A stretch of 64,000 nt of DNA, taken from the NCBI RefSeq assembly GCF_016907815.1, contig NZ_JAFBCQ010000001.1:1984001-2048000 (forward strand), read 5' to 3'. Numbering within the stretch: position 1 is the stretch's first letter; each line of letters starts with the position of its first letter. Below are positions 53,684-61,840 of this stretch, in pieces. Both the position numbers and the translations under genes were made by a program. The DNA comes from Microbacterium aurum (GTDB taxonomy: Bacteria > Actinomycetota > Actinomycetes > Actinomycetales > Microbacteriaceae). A model generated the notes under the pieces. It had not been told where the DNA came from, searched no databases, and worked only from the letters and a program-made list of their open reading frames with translations.

Positions 53684-55227
53684 CCGGGCAGGAGGAGGGC
53701 CGGCTGCATACGGCGGTGCTGGTCGGCCCGGAAGGCGAACGCCGCCGGCACCGCAAGGCCCGCAGACAGGCCGCGACCCGGATCGAGACCACCGCCCGCG
53801 AGATGCGGAAGGCGCAGGCGAAAGCCCGCTGGCAGGCCGAGCAGGCCGAGAAACGCGCCACCACCTACCTGCCCGCCGCCGGCGAGCCGGGACCGGCGGC
53901 GCTGCGGACACCGGTCCGGTTCCGACTCCCCAAGCACCAAGACACGAGTGCGACCCTCGCCGGCCAGTACCCGTTCCTCGCCGAAGGCGGCCTCGGCAGC
54001 CAAGGGGTGTTCGTCGGCCAAGACCTCTACTCCGGCGGGTCGTTCGTGTACGACCCGTGGGTGCTCTACCAGCGGGGCCTCATCACCGCCCCAAATGTCG
54101 TGCTGGCCGGGATCGTCGGGTCGGGGAAGTCGTCGCTGGCGAAGTCCCTCTACACCCGCTCCCTCCCGTTCGGCCGTCGCGTGTACGTTCCCGGCGACCC
54201 GAAAGGCGAGCACACCGCCGTCGCCGAAGCAGTCGGCGGACGAGCGATCGTCCTCGGCCACGGCCTGTCGAACCGCCTCAACCCACTCGATGAGGGACAC
54301 CGGCCTTCCGCCGTGTCGGATGCGGAATGGGCGATGCAGGTCGCCTCCCGCCGCCGCGACCTGATCGGCGCTCTCGCGGAGACCGTGCTGGACCGGCCGC
54401 TCTCGCCGCTGGAGCACACCGCCATCGACCTCGCCCTGAGGGACGCCGTGAGGTCGGCGGAGGTGCCGATCCTGCCGATGGTCGTCGACCGCATCCTCGC
54501 CCCCAACCCCGCCGACGACGAAGACGGGCGCCTCGCCGAAGACGGCCGCCTGGTCGGACATGCTCTGCGTCGCCTGGTCGCCGGAGACCTCCAAGGACTC
54601 TTCGACGGCCCCTCGACGGTCCGGTTCGACCCGTCCCTGCCGATGGTGTCCCTGGACCTGTCGAGGGTCGCGGAGAACGCCACGCTCATCTCCGTGCTGA
54701 TGACGTGTTCCTCCGCGTGGATGGAGTCGGCGCTGTCGGACCCGGACGGCGGCCAACGGTGGGTGATCTACGACGAAGCCTGGCGCCTCATGCAATACCC
54801 CGCCCTGCTGCGCCGCATGGACGCCCAATGGAGGCTCGCGAGGCATTTCGGGATCGCGAACATGCTGATCTTCCACAAGCTCACCGACCTCGACAACGTC
54901 GGCGACCAAGGTTCCGCCATGCGCGCCCTCGCCTCGTCCTTATTGGCGAACGCCGAGACCAGGATCATCTACCGGCAAGAGCCCGACCAGCTCGGCGCGA
55001 CCGCGACCGCGCTCGGGCTCACCGGCACGGAGCAGAAGCTGCTCCCCGGGCTCGGCACCGGGCAGGGCCTGTGGCGGATCAAGGACCGCTCCTTCGTCGT
55101 CCAGCACCAGCTCCACCCCGCCGAACTCGCCGCGTTCGACACCACCGGACGCATGACCCAGAAAGGCCGCGAGTTCAGGAATCTCGACGGTTCTTCGGGA
55201 ATCTCGAACGATCGGCAGGAATCCTGA
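53680..55227 (+). CDS. VirB4/TraC-type conjugation ATPase
   Basis: This hexameric ATPase powers assembly and transport by the type IV secretion system. The 515-residue protein has a Lys/Arg-rich N-terminus, Walker A GIVGSGKSSLAK (about 144-155), PGDPKGEHTAVAEAVGG, and Walker B WVIYDEAWRLM with the catalytic Glu. IIYRQEPDQLGATATALGL and LPGLGTGQGLWRI follow near the end. It is shorter than classical VirB4 because the N-terminal domain is probably supplied by the SCO6880-like protein. The GTG overlaps the previous stop. Confidence 0.9.
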   Translation: MTGQEEGRLHTAVLVGPEGERRRHRKARRQAATRIETTAREMRKAQAKARWQAEQAEKRATTYLPAAGEPGPAALRTPVRFRLPKHQDTSATLAGQYPFLAEGGLGSQGVFVGQDLYSGGSFVYDPWVLYQRGLITAPNVVLAGIVGSGKSSLAKSLYTRSLPFGRRVYVPGDPKGEHTAVAEAVGGRAIVLGHGLSNRLNPLDEGHRPSAVSDAEWAMQVASRRRDLIGALAETVLDRPLSPLEHTAIDLALRDAVRSAEVPILPMVVDRILAPNPADDEDGRLAEDGRLVGHALRRLVAGDLQGLFDGPSTVRFDPSLPMVSLDLSRVAENATLISVLMTCSSAWMESALSDPDGGQRWVIYDEAWRLMQYPALLRRMDAQWRLARHFGIANMLIFHKLTDLDNVGDQGSAMRALASSLLANAETRIIYRQEPDQLGATATALGLTGTEQKLLPGLGTGQGLWRIKDRSFVVQHQLHPAELAAFDTTGRMTQKGREFRNLDGSSGISNDRQES

Positions 55228-55784
55228 TGGCCCGCCCGCGCTACAAGCGCACCACCCCCAACCCCGACCCAGACCGTGAGAGCGAGACACCGCCGGTCCC
55301 GGTCGTGCTGCCACAAGTGGTCATCACCGTCGCGCCTACCGGGACCTTGACGGTCACCGTGGACGGGGAGCCGGTGGCGCCGGAACCGTTCGCACCAGCG
55401 TGGCGGCGGGAGGACTTCGCCCGCGTGCTCGACCAGCTCACCGACACGCACCGTTCGGCGGTGAGGGTCGAGGTCCGTGAGGCGGACGGAACGGTGTTCA
55501 CCGACATCATCACCCCCAGCACACGCCGCCGCCGGCCCGCACCCGACCCTACCCCGGACCGCCCTGCACGTCAGGCGATGCCGGAGCTGGTCGTCCTGCA
55601 CGGGGCGGGCTTCGTGCCCGGTGAGGATGTCGCCATAGCGGTGGTCATCGCGCACGGCGATGCCGCCCCGGACGGGACCATGCGCGCCCTGCTCACCGCC
55701 GAACAGGCTGGCGCGTCTCCGACCCGCGAGGTGATCCTGCTCGGCCGCGTCTCCGGCACCCTCACGATCGGGCACCCCGGATGA
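55227..55784 (+). CDS. Hypothetical protein
   Basis: I do not recognise this 185-residue protein. It starts MARPRYKRTTPNPDPDRESE. A disordered N-terminus is followed by a beta-rich segment (VVITVAPTGTLTVTVDGEPV) and a helix ARVLDQLTDTHRSAVRVEV, then a polar tail and a second beta segment. It is coupled to virB4 (TGATG) and to the coupling-protein gene (four-base overlap). A role next to the coupling protein is possible. Confidence 0.72.
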   Translation: MARPRYKRTTPNPDPDRESETPPVPVVLPQVVITVAPTGTLTVTVDGEPVAPEPFAPAWRREDFARVLDQLTDTHRSAVRVEVREADGTVFTDIITPSTRRRRPAPDPTPDRPARQAMPELVVLHGAGFVPGEDVAIAVVIAHGDAAPDGTMRALLTAEQAGASPTREVILLGRVSGTLTIGHPG

Positions 55785-57556
55785 GCACCCCCAGGCCATC
55801 CGGGTCCCTCGGCGACGAGCTCAGCAACCTCGGCATCGGCATCCTCATCTCAGCCGCGATCCTCGCCGCCATCCTCCGCGGCGCCGGGTCCGTCGCCGCC
55901 TGGATCACCGGCACCACCCAACCCGCCGGCGGTATCGAGGCCGGCCTGGGCGTGCTGCTGAACCCCGGCGACCCGGCCACCGCGCTCGACGCCCCAGGTC
56001 TGGGCGCGGTCGCGTACTGGATCACCGCGAGCGTCCTCATCCTCACCGCAGGCGCGGCCGGGTGGTGGGGGTGGCGGCTGCTGCGCGATCACGGCCGGCA
56101 GGTGAAGACCGACCCGTACCGGATCGCCGGGATCGCCACCCGCACCGAGGTCGCACGCGCCGGCTCCGAGAAGGCGCTGCTGCACCGGGCCGGACACCTG
56201 CGCCCCTCCCTGGACACCCCGCAACCCACAGATGTCGGATACCGGATCGGCGCGTCCCGCGGGCACGGAGTATGGGCGTCGGTGGAGGACTCGATTCTCC
56301 TGCTCGGCCCGCCCCGGTCCGGCAAAGGCGCCCATATCGTCATCAACGCGATCCTTGACGCGCCCGGCGCGGTGGTCACCACCAGCACCCGCCCGGACAA
56401 CCTCGCCGCGACCCTCCGCGCCCGTGAGCGCCGCGGCGGGCCGGTGGCGGTGTTCGACCCTCAGCACCTCGCCGAAGGCGTCCCCGCCGGCCTGCGCTGG
56501 TCACCGATCCGCGGATGCGAGGACCCGCTGACGGCGATGATCCGCGCCACCGGACTCGCCGCCGGCACCGGCCTGTCCGCCGGCGGTGTCGAAGGCGGCG
56601 GATTCTGGGAAGGGAAGACCCGCACCGCTCTCCAAGCCCTCCTGCACGCCGCCGCCCTCGACCACCGTCCACCGGGCGAGCTGTTCCGGTGGACCCTCGA
56701 CCCGTCCGCCGCCGCGGACGCGGTCGCGATCCTCACCGCGAACCCGAACGCGGCAGTCGGGTGGGCGGAAGGCTTGCAAGCGATGATCGACTCCGACCCC
56801 CGCACCCGCGACTCCATCTGGCAAGGCGTCTCCCTCGCCCTGGCCGCCCTCGCAGACCCCCGCGTCCTCGACGCCGTATCCCCACGGGAGGGCGAGGACT
56901 TCGACCCCGAAGCGTTCCTCCGCGCCAAAGGCACCCTCTACCTCCTCGCGACCGGCGCGGGAGCCAACAACTCCGCCGCACTGGTCGCGGCATTCGTGGA
57001 GGATGTCGTGGAAGCCGCACGCCGGATCGCCGCGACCAGCCCCGGCGCACGCCTGGACCCGCCGCTGCTGCTCGCGCTGGATGAGGTCGGCAACCTCGCC
57101 CCGCTCCCGTCGCTGCCGACCCTGATGGCCGAAGGAGGCGGCACCGGGATCACCACCATGCCCGTCCTCCAAAGCCTCGCCCAAGCTCGCGAGAAGTGGT
57201 CCGAGAACGCCGCCGGTGCCATCTGGGACGCCAGCATTGTGAAGATCATCCTCGGCGGCGCATCGAACTCGAAAGACCTCCACGACCTCACCACCCTCAT
57301 CGGCGAGCGGGACGAGGTGACCGACTCCACCACCGTCGGCGACCACGGGTCCCGCACCGCGCAACGCTCCATCCGGCGGGTGCCGATCATGCCACCTGAC
57401 GCGATCCGCACCCTCCCGTTCGGCACCGCCCTCGTCCTACTCCGATCCGCCCCGCCCATCGTCACCAGGCTCCGCACCTGGACCCAGCGACCCGACGCGA
57501 CCAGGCTGCGCGCGGACCGCACGGAGGTCGAGGCACTGCTGCAACAGCGACCGTAG
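55781..57556 (+). CDS. TraG/VirD4-type coupling protein
   Basis: This ATPase brings the relaxase-DNA complex to the channel. The 591-residue protein has two N-terminal helices (LGIGILISAAILAAILRGAG and YWITASVLILTAGAAGWW). Walker A is LLGPPRSGKGAH (about 172-183). TTSTRPDNLAATL follows, Walker B is LLLALDEVGNLAPLPSLPTL, and TTMPVLQSLAQAREKW and IKIILGGASN-type sequence come after. It is a normal length for the family. It closes the secretion operon. Confidence 0.92.
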   Translation: MSTPRPSGSLGDELSNLGIGILISAAILAAILRGAGSVAAWITGTTQPAGGIEAGLGVLLNPGDPATALDAPGLGAVAYWITASVLILTAGAAGWWGWRLLRDHGRQVKTDPYRIAGIATRTEVARAGSEKALLHRAGHLRPSLDTPQPTDVGYRIGASRGHGVWASVEDSILLLGPPRSGKGAHIVINAILDAPGAVVTTSTRPDNLAATLRARERRGGPVAVFDPQHLAEGVPAGLRWSPIRGCEDPLTAMIRATGLAAGTGLSAGGVEGGGFWEGKTRTALQALLHAAALDHRPPGELFRWTLDPSAAADAVAILTANPNAAVGWAEGLQAMIDSDPRTRDSIWQGVSLALAALADPRVLDAVSPREGEDFDPEAFLRAKGTLYLLATGAGANNSAALVAAFVEDVVEAARRIAATSPGARLDPPLLLALDEVGNLAPLPSLPTLMAEGGGTGITTMPVLQSLAQAREKWSENAAGAIWDASIVKIILGGASNSKDLHDLTTLIGERDEVTDSTTVGDHGSRTAQRSIRRVPIMPPDAIRTLPFGTALVLLRSAPPIVTRLRTWTQRPDATRLRADRTEVEALLQQRP

Positions 57557-57568
57557 GGGCGGGTGAGC

Positions 57569-57574
57569 GCACCT
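57569..57574 (+). promoter_or_regulatory. GCACCT leader motif before the SSB gene
   Basis: Context GGTGAGCGCACCTGCCTGG, 54 bases before the ATG at 57629. It resembles the leader at 26118 (GGTGAGCACCTGGC). Confidence 0.4.
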
Positions 57575-57628
57575 GCCTGGCATGGAGGCCCCGGATTCTC
57601 GGGGTCGTTGATGTCAGGAGGAAGTCTG

Positions 57629-58066
57629 ATGGCTGTCCGCACTCACCAGTCCTTGTCGGGGTATGTCGCCACGGAGCCGTCCACGGACCCGGCCCGCGAC
57701 GGCACGCCCCGCTTCTACGCCCGCGCCGGCCAGCGGCAGGGCCGCCGGGAACGGGACGGCACCTACACGAAACTGCCCACCGAGTACGTCCCTATCGTCG
57801 CCTACGGCGACGCCGCCGAGGAAGCGGCCGCGCTGCTGTCCAAGGGGACCGGGTTCGTCGCCGAGGGCCGGTTCCGCCCGGTCCGGGACCGCACCGACCC
57901 AGCCACGATCACCGGGCAGGAGTTCGAGATGTGGAAGGTCGGACGCCGCCCCACCGCCGCCGTCCCCGACGTCCCGACCGATCAGCCCACCCGGCACCGC
58001 GACCTGCCCGTGCAGTTCACCGCACCACGCAGCACCCGCCCGTCCGCACCCGCCCCGGCTCTGTGA
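57629..58066 (+). CDS. ssb: Single-stranded DNA-binding protein
   Basis: The OB-fold protein has 145 residues, MAVRTHQSLSGYVATEPSTD, then FYARAGQRQG, EYVPIVAYGDAAEEAAALLS and FVAEGRFRPVRD. The C-terminus is Pro/Thr rich and lacks the usual acidic tail, so contact with host replication factors may differ. AGGAGG six bases before the ATG decides the start over upstream in-frame codons. It probably coats the transferred strand in donor or recipient. Confidence 0.83.
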   Translation: MAVRTHQSLSGYVATEPSTDPARDGTPRFYARAGQRQGRRERDGTYTKLPTEYVPIVAYGDAAEEAAALLSKGTGFVAEGRFRPVRDRTDPATITGQEFEMWKVGRRPTAAVPDVPTDQPTRHRDLPVQFTAPRSTRPSAPAPAL

Positions 58067-58073
58067 GGCTGAG

Positions 58074-58688
58074 ATGACCGAGCACACCGCTACCGCGCCT
58101 GAACCCGACGACGCGCCAGAGCCTCCCACCGACATCGACGCCGAAACCGAGGACGCCGCGGAGGAGTCGAATGAGAGCGGCCAGGGCGAGGAACTGCCCG
58201 AGCCGCCGCATCCGGTCAACTGGAACCTGCTCACCGCCGACGAGGCCAAGGTCGAGTGGCGGGAGCTGAATAAGTGGGTGAACTGGTTGCGCCGCACCTA
58301 CGGGCTTCCCGCCAGCGTCCTCCCGCCGTTCTGGCACCGGCATGCAGAGCTGGTATGGGAGCTGAGCGCGTTGCATCTGCACTGGCTGTGCGCGTATGAC
58401 CCGGAGGAGAACGGGTCCGCGCCGCTGGGCTGGCACCGCGACTTCGCCGAGGCACGAGGACGACTGCGGGAGTGGGTCGCCGCGTCCGGCACCCGCCTGG
58501 ACCGCGACCGTCCCACACGGCAGACCGCCTGGCCCGGCGAGAAGCCCGCCCCATCCGTCGAGGACATCGTCATCCCGCACCGCGATGCCGACTTCGCACA
58601 GTTCACGGGGGAGGATATCGCCGCCCGCCGTCAGGCCGAGGACGAGTTCTACGCCGGCCTCAACCCGGACACCGGAGAGTTGCCGTGA
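58074..58688 (+). CDS. DUF4913 protein
   Basis: The 204-residue protein has an acidic disordered N-terminus (~45 residues), then the DUF4913 domain: WNLLTADEAKVEWRELNKWV, LPASVLPPFWHRHAELVWEL and SALHLHWLCAYDP. The tail is polar. DUF4913 proteins are common on actinobacterial plasmids and ICEs, usually beside SSB or mobilisation genes. The role is unknown. Its stop overlaps the next start. Confidence 0.85.
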   Translation: MTEHTATAPEPDDAPEPPTDIDAETEDAAEESNESGQGEELPEPPHPVNWNLLTADEAKVEWRELNKWVNWLRRTYGLPASVLPPFWHRHAELVWELSALHLHWLCAYDPEENGSAPLGWHRDFAEARGRLREWVAASGTRLDRDRPTRQTAWPGEKPAPSVEDIVIPHRDADFAQFTGEDIAARRQAEDEFYAGLNPDTGELP

Positions 58689-58888
58689 CCACCACCCTGC
58701 GGCCCGAGCCTCGCCTGGACGCGATACCAGACGGTGCTGGCGCGGCCCCGCGGACGCCGGCACTCGCCGGGGACTTCGACATTCGAGAGTGGACGCGGCA
58801 GGCGTGCGAGGCATCCGGGGTGTCCTTCGCGGTCACCGATCCAGTGGCACTCGACCGGCTCCGCGCGCTCGTTGCCCACCCCGGATGA
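58685..58888 (+). CDS. Small hypothetical protein
   Basis: This 67-residue protein starts at a GTG overlapping the DUF4913 stop. It has FDIREWTRQACEASGVSFAV and DPVALDRLRALVAH, and is soluble. I do not recognise it. The coupling and GC-rich codons support a real gene. Confidence 0.62.
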   Translation: MTTTLRPEPRLDAIPDGAGAAPRTPALAGDFDIREWTRQACEASGVSFAVTDPVALDRLRALVAHPG

Positions 58889-58919
58889 TGCCCGCCCGCC
58901 GTGCGCGGGCGGCTGCCGG

Positions 58920-60422
58920 TCAGGCTTTGAAGGTGAGCTGGACCCGTCCGGGCCGGAACCGGGAGCCGCAGTTCGGGTCCGGGAGGACAACGAGCGTGTC
59001 GATCAGCGCGTTCAGGATCGCCCGCTTCTGCCCGACCGTCCACTCCTCGTACCAAGCGTGCCGCAGAGCGGCCTCGTCGCCGATGGGGAGTCCTTTGAGG
59101 GCGTCGCCGCGGTTCAGGGTGCCGAGGGTGGTTTCGGCTTCTCTGACGGCGTTCTGCGCCGCGACACGGCCCGCGTGGTATTCGCTGCGGGCCAGCAGCC
59201 CCGCGCCGTAGTCGCGGGCTAGGTCTTCCATCCGGTGCCGTGCCGCCATGATCCGCCCCATCGCCTCCGCGACCGCACCGCCCGTCTTGCCGTCATCGGC
59301 GGGCAGGGTCGTCGCCGCGAGCCGGGCGATCACCGCCTCAGACACCACCGTCTCCAACCCGGTCGCCGTCACCGAAAGGCCGCCGCGTTCTGGGTGGCCG
59401 GGGACGGGCATGCAACGGTAGTAGCGGCGCTTCGCATCCGAGGGGCCGCGACGGTTCTTGCCCGACACCAGCCCGGAGCCACACTTCCCGCACGTCGCGA
59501 TCGCCGACAACAGGTTGATCGAGGACGCCCCGACCCGGCGGTCCGGGTGGGAGAGCATCGCCCGGATACGGGTCGTCTCCTCTGGGGTGATGATCGCCTC
59601 CCAGCTCCCCGGACCCAGAATCTCCCGCCCCGCCGGAGCATCCCCACGCTTCCGTGCCGGCTCGTAGGCGCGCTGACCCGAGATACGCGCGGACACCAGG
59701 ATCGACTTCACCGTCGTCGCGTGCCACACCCCGAGCGTCTTGCCCGTGTGCGCCTGCGGGGCCGGGAACCCCGACTCCTCGTTCAGCCACGCCGTGATCG
59801 ACCGCAACGACTGGCCCGCCAGGAACCTGTCAGCCATTTCACGGATCACCGCCGCCTGCTCCGGGATCAACACGCCGCCGGTGCCGTACCCGAACTTCGC
59901 CGCCCCATGCCAATCACCACGCTCGGCCTTCTGCCGGTTCGCGCGCCTGATCCGGTCGGCCTTGTGCCCGGACTCGTACGCGGCCATCGCGACGAGCTGG
60001 CGAGCCATCAACCGGCCCTCATGCGTGTTCAGATCGAACGCGCCCCCCATCACCGCCTCGATACGGATCGGGTGCGACTCCACCAAGTCGATCAAGTCTT
60101 CCAACTCGCGCGGGCGCCGGTAGAGGCGATCCACATGCCAGACCACGACCCGCGACGGACCCTGCCTGACACGAGCCAGCATCTTCTCGAACTCGGGGCG
60201 CTTCTTGTTCAGATACGCCGACGTGTCGTTGTCCATAAACACGTCCCCAGCGGCCACATCCAGGCCAAGGCGACCGCACAGGGCCAGGCAGTCATCGCGC
60301 TGCCGCTCGACGCCGGCCTCCTCGCCCGTCCGGTCCTCGCTGATCCGCAGATACACCAGCACCTGCTCCGCGACACCAGTAACCTCGCCCGTCCGCGGCC
60401 TCTCCAACTCACTCATCGCCAT
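58920..60422 (-). CDS. Large serine recombinase (integrase of the ICE)
   Basis: The enzyme catalyses insertion and, with a partner, excision. The 500-residue protein has the resolvase domain with catalytic Ser28 (VLVYLRISEDRTGEE), then VVWHVDRLYRRPREL and ARQLVAMAAYESGHKADRIR. The recombinase domain follows (GDWHGAAKFGYGTGGVL; ITAWLNEESGF). A zinc ribbon (ATCGKCGSGLVSGKN) and a coiled-coil region come next. GGAGG seven bases before the ATG at 60422 sets the start. The gene ends 32 bases after the preceding gene on the other strand, and its start is 46 bases from the crossover at attR, the expected position. Confidence 0.94.
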   Translation of the reverse strand: MAMSELERPRTGEVTGVAEQVLVYLRISEDRTGEEAGVERQRDDCLALCGRLGLDVAAGDVFMDNDTSAYLNKKRPEFEKMLARVRQGPSRVVVWHVDRLYRRPRELEDLIDLVESHPIRIEAVMGGAFDLNTHEGRLMARQLVAMAAYESGHKADRIRRANRQKAERGDWHGAAKFGYGTGGVLIPEQAAVIREMADRFLAGQSLRSITAWLNEESGFPAPQAHTGKTLGVWHATTVKSILVSARISGQRAYEPARKRGDAPAGREILGPGSWEAIITPEETTRIRAMLSHPDRRVGASSINLLSAIATCGKCGSGLVSGKNRRGPSDAKRRYYRCMPVPGHPERGGLSVTATGLETVVSEAVIARLAATTLPADDGKTGGAVAEAMGRIMAARHRMEDLARDYGAGLLARSEYHAGRVAAQNAVREAETTLGTLNRGDALKGLPIGDEAALRHAWYEEWTVGQKRAILNALIDTLVVLPDPNCGSRFRPGRVQLTFKA

Positions 60423-60447
60423 CTCGACACCTCCACTCAACAGGTGC

Positions 60448-60480
60448 GTCATTCGCACCAAGTGGAGAAGACGACGATGC
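60448..60480. other. attR junction
   Basis: Element sequence GCACCAAGTGGAG meets tadA sequence GACGACGATGCTC around the shared AA at 60468-60469. CCAAGTGG on the element side pairs with CCACGTGG from the left end in the reconstructed attP. Confidence 0.85.
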
Positions 60481-60986
60481 TCGCGGCGCTGATCGGCGCA
60501 TGTCCGCCGGAGCAGCGGCTGATCACGGTCGAGGAGACGTTCGAGCTCGCCGTGCATGCGCCGGACATCGTCGCGCTGCAGGGCCGGCAGCCGAGTCTGG
60601 AGGGCACCGGCGCCGTGAGTCTGCGCCGGCTTGTGAAGGAGGCGCTGCGGATGCGGCCCGACCGGCTGATCGTCGGCGAGGTGCGCGATGCCGAGGCTCT
60701 GGATCTGCTGTTGGCGCTGCACACCGGGGTGCCCGGTGCCGCCACCATCCACGCGAACTCGGCCACAGACGCGCTGAGCCGGCTGGCGACGCTGCCGCTG
60801 CTGGCCGGGCGCAACATCGACGCCGGGTTCGTGCTCCCGGCGATCGCGACCGGTGTGGACCTCGTCGTGCACTGTCGGCGTGCGGCCGACGGGAGCCGCT
60901 TCGTCGCGGAGATCGTGGAATCCACCGGTCGCGTCGTCGACGGCACGATCCAGACGCGGCCGGTGTACCGGCGGGCCGAGTCGTGA
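60468..60986 (+). pseudogene. tadA: tadA, 3' part
   Basis: The Lys codon (AAG) of the P-loop begins at the crossover. The remainder reads KTTMLAALIGACPPEQRLIT, VEETFELAVHAPDIVALQGRQ, LRMRPDRLIVGEVRDAEALDLL (Walker B), GVPGAATIHANSATDALSRL (His box) and DLVVHCRRAADGSRFVAEI. It has no own start or ribosome binding site in its present place. It overlaps tadB by four bases. Intact except for the split, which suggests that the interruption is recent or regularly reversed. Confidence 0.93.
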
Positions 60987-61840
60987 CGATCGTCTGGGGT
61001 GCGGTGCTGGCCGCCGGCATCCTGCTGATGATCTCGCCGTGGCTGTGGCCGGGTGGGATGCGCCGCGGCCCCGCGTCGTCGGACGGCCGGGTGAACCGGA
61101 TGCTGCAGGAGGCGGGCTTCGCGCACGCGCCCGCGGGGCGCCCGGTGCTCATCGCGGTCGTGCTCGCCGCCGTCGGTGCCGCTGTGGCGTGGCTGGTCAC
61201 CGGCCTCCCCGCGGTCGCGCTCGTCGCGGCCGTCGCGGCCGGCTGGAGCCCGTTCGCGTGGCTGCGCGCGCGGGGGCGCCGTCTGCGCCGCTCGCGGCGC
61301 GCGCTGTGGTCCGACGTGTGCGAGCTGCTGATCTCGTCCGCGCGCGCGGGCATGTCGCTGCCGGATGCGGTCTCCGCGCTCGCCGCGAACGGACCGCCGC
61401 CGCTCCGGGGCGCCTTCGCGCGGTTCGCCGCGGACATGGCGGCCTCGGGCCACTTCGACTCCAGCGCGCTCCGGCTGAAGGCGGCTCTGGCCGACCCGGC
61501 ATCCGATCGGATCATCGAGACGCTCCGGATGGCGCGACAGGTGGGCGGGACCGAGCTGGTCAGCGTGCTGCGTGCGCTCTCGGCATCCGTCCGCGCCGAC
61601 GCGACGCTGCGCGCCGAAGTCGAGGCGCGGCAGTCCTGGGTGCGGGGTGCGGCGGTGGTCGGCGTCGTCGCGCCGTGGGTGGTGCTCGGCCTGCTCGCGA
61701 TCCGGCCGGAGGGAGCCGCCGCGTACGCGACCGCGGGCGGCGTCATGGTCGTGCTGATCGGGGCCGCCGTCTCCGTCGTGGCGTACCGGCTGACGCTGCG
61801 GCTCGGCCGGCTCCCCGAACCGCAGCGGTGGTTCGGATGA
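60983..61840 (+). CDS. tadB: Type II secretion/Flp pilus membrane protein TadB
   Basis: This inner-membrane platform protein of the pilus has 285 residues. GspF-type features include ALWSDVCELLISSARAGMSL, PDAVSALAANG and LRMARQVGGTELVSVLRAL, with membrane helices at both ends (GAVLAAGILLMIS; VVGVVAPWVVLGLLAI). The GTG overlaps the tadA stop. In the integrated state it is separated from the tad promoter by the ICE. Confidence 0.88.
   Translation: MTIVWGAVLAAGILLMISPWLWPGGMRRGPASSDGRVNRMLQEAGFAHAPAGRPVLIAVVLAAVGAAVAWLVTGLPAVALVAAVAAGWSPFAWLRARGRRLRRSRRALWSDVCELLISSARAGMSLPDAVSALAANGPPPLRGAFARFAADMAASGHFDSSALRLKAALADPASDRIIETLRMARQVGGTELVSVLRALSASVRADATLRAEVEARQSWVRGAAVVGVVAPWVVLGLLAIRPEGAAAYATAGGVMVVLIGAAVSVVAYRLTLRLGRLPEPQRWFG

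Larger units (their letters stand above)
10907..60469. mobile_element. Integrative conjugative element inserted in tadA
   Basis: The element is about 49.56 kb. Its ends are defined by the break in tadA: host sequence stops at the AA at 10907-10908 and resumes at the AA at 60468-60469. It encodes a large serine recombinase at the right end, a MobF relaxase, a TraG/VirD4 coupling protein, a VirB4 ATPase, TrbL/VirB6 and SCO6880-like proteins, an M23/transglycosylase, a primase-polymerase, an SSB and ArdC- and ParB-like proteins. Cargo includes a Hachiman system, other defence-like genes and a kdp operon. Parts of the left arm, 11-21 kb, have visibly lower GC than the chromosome. It appears complete, so it is probably mobile; this is inferred, not shown. 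Confidence 0.93.

Noticed and set aside
10928..60467. CRISPR array
   Set aside because: No regularly spaced repeats were seen anywhere in the window, and no cas genes are present.
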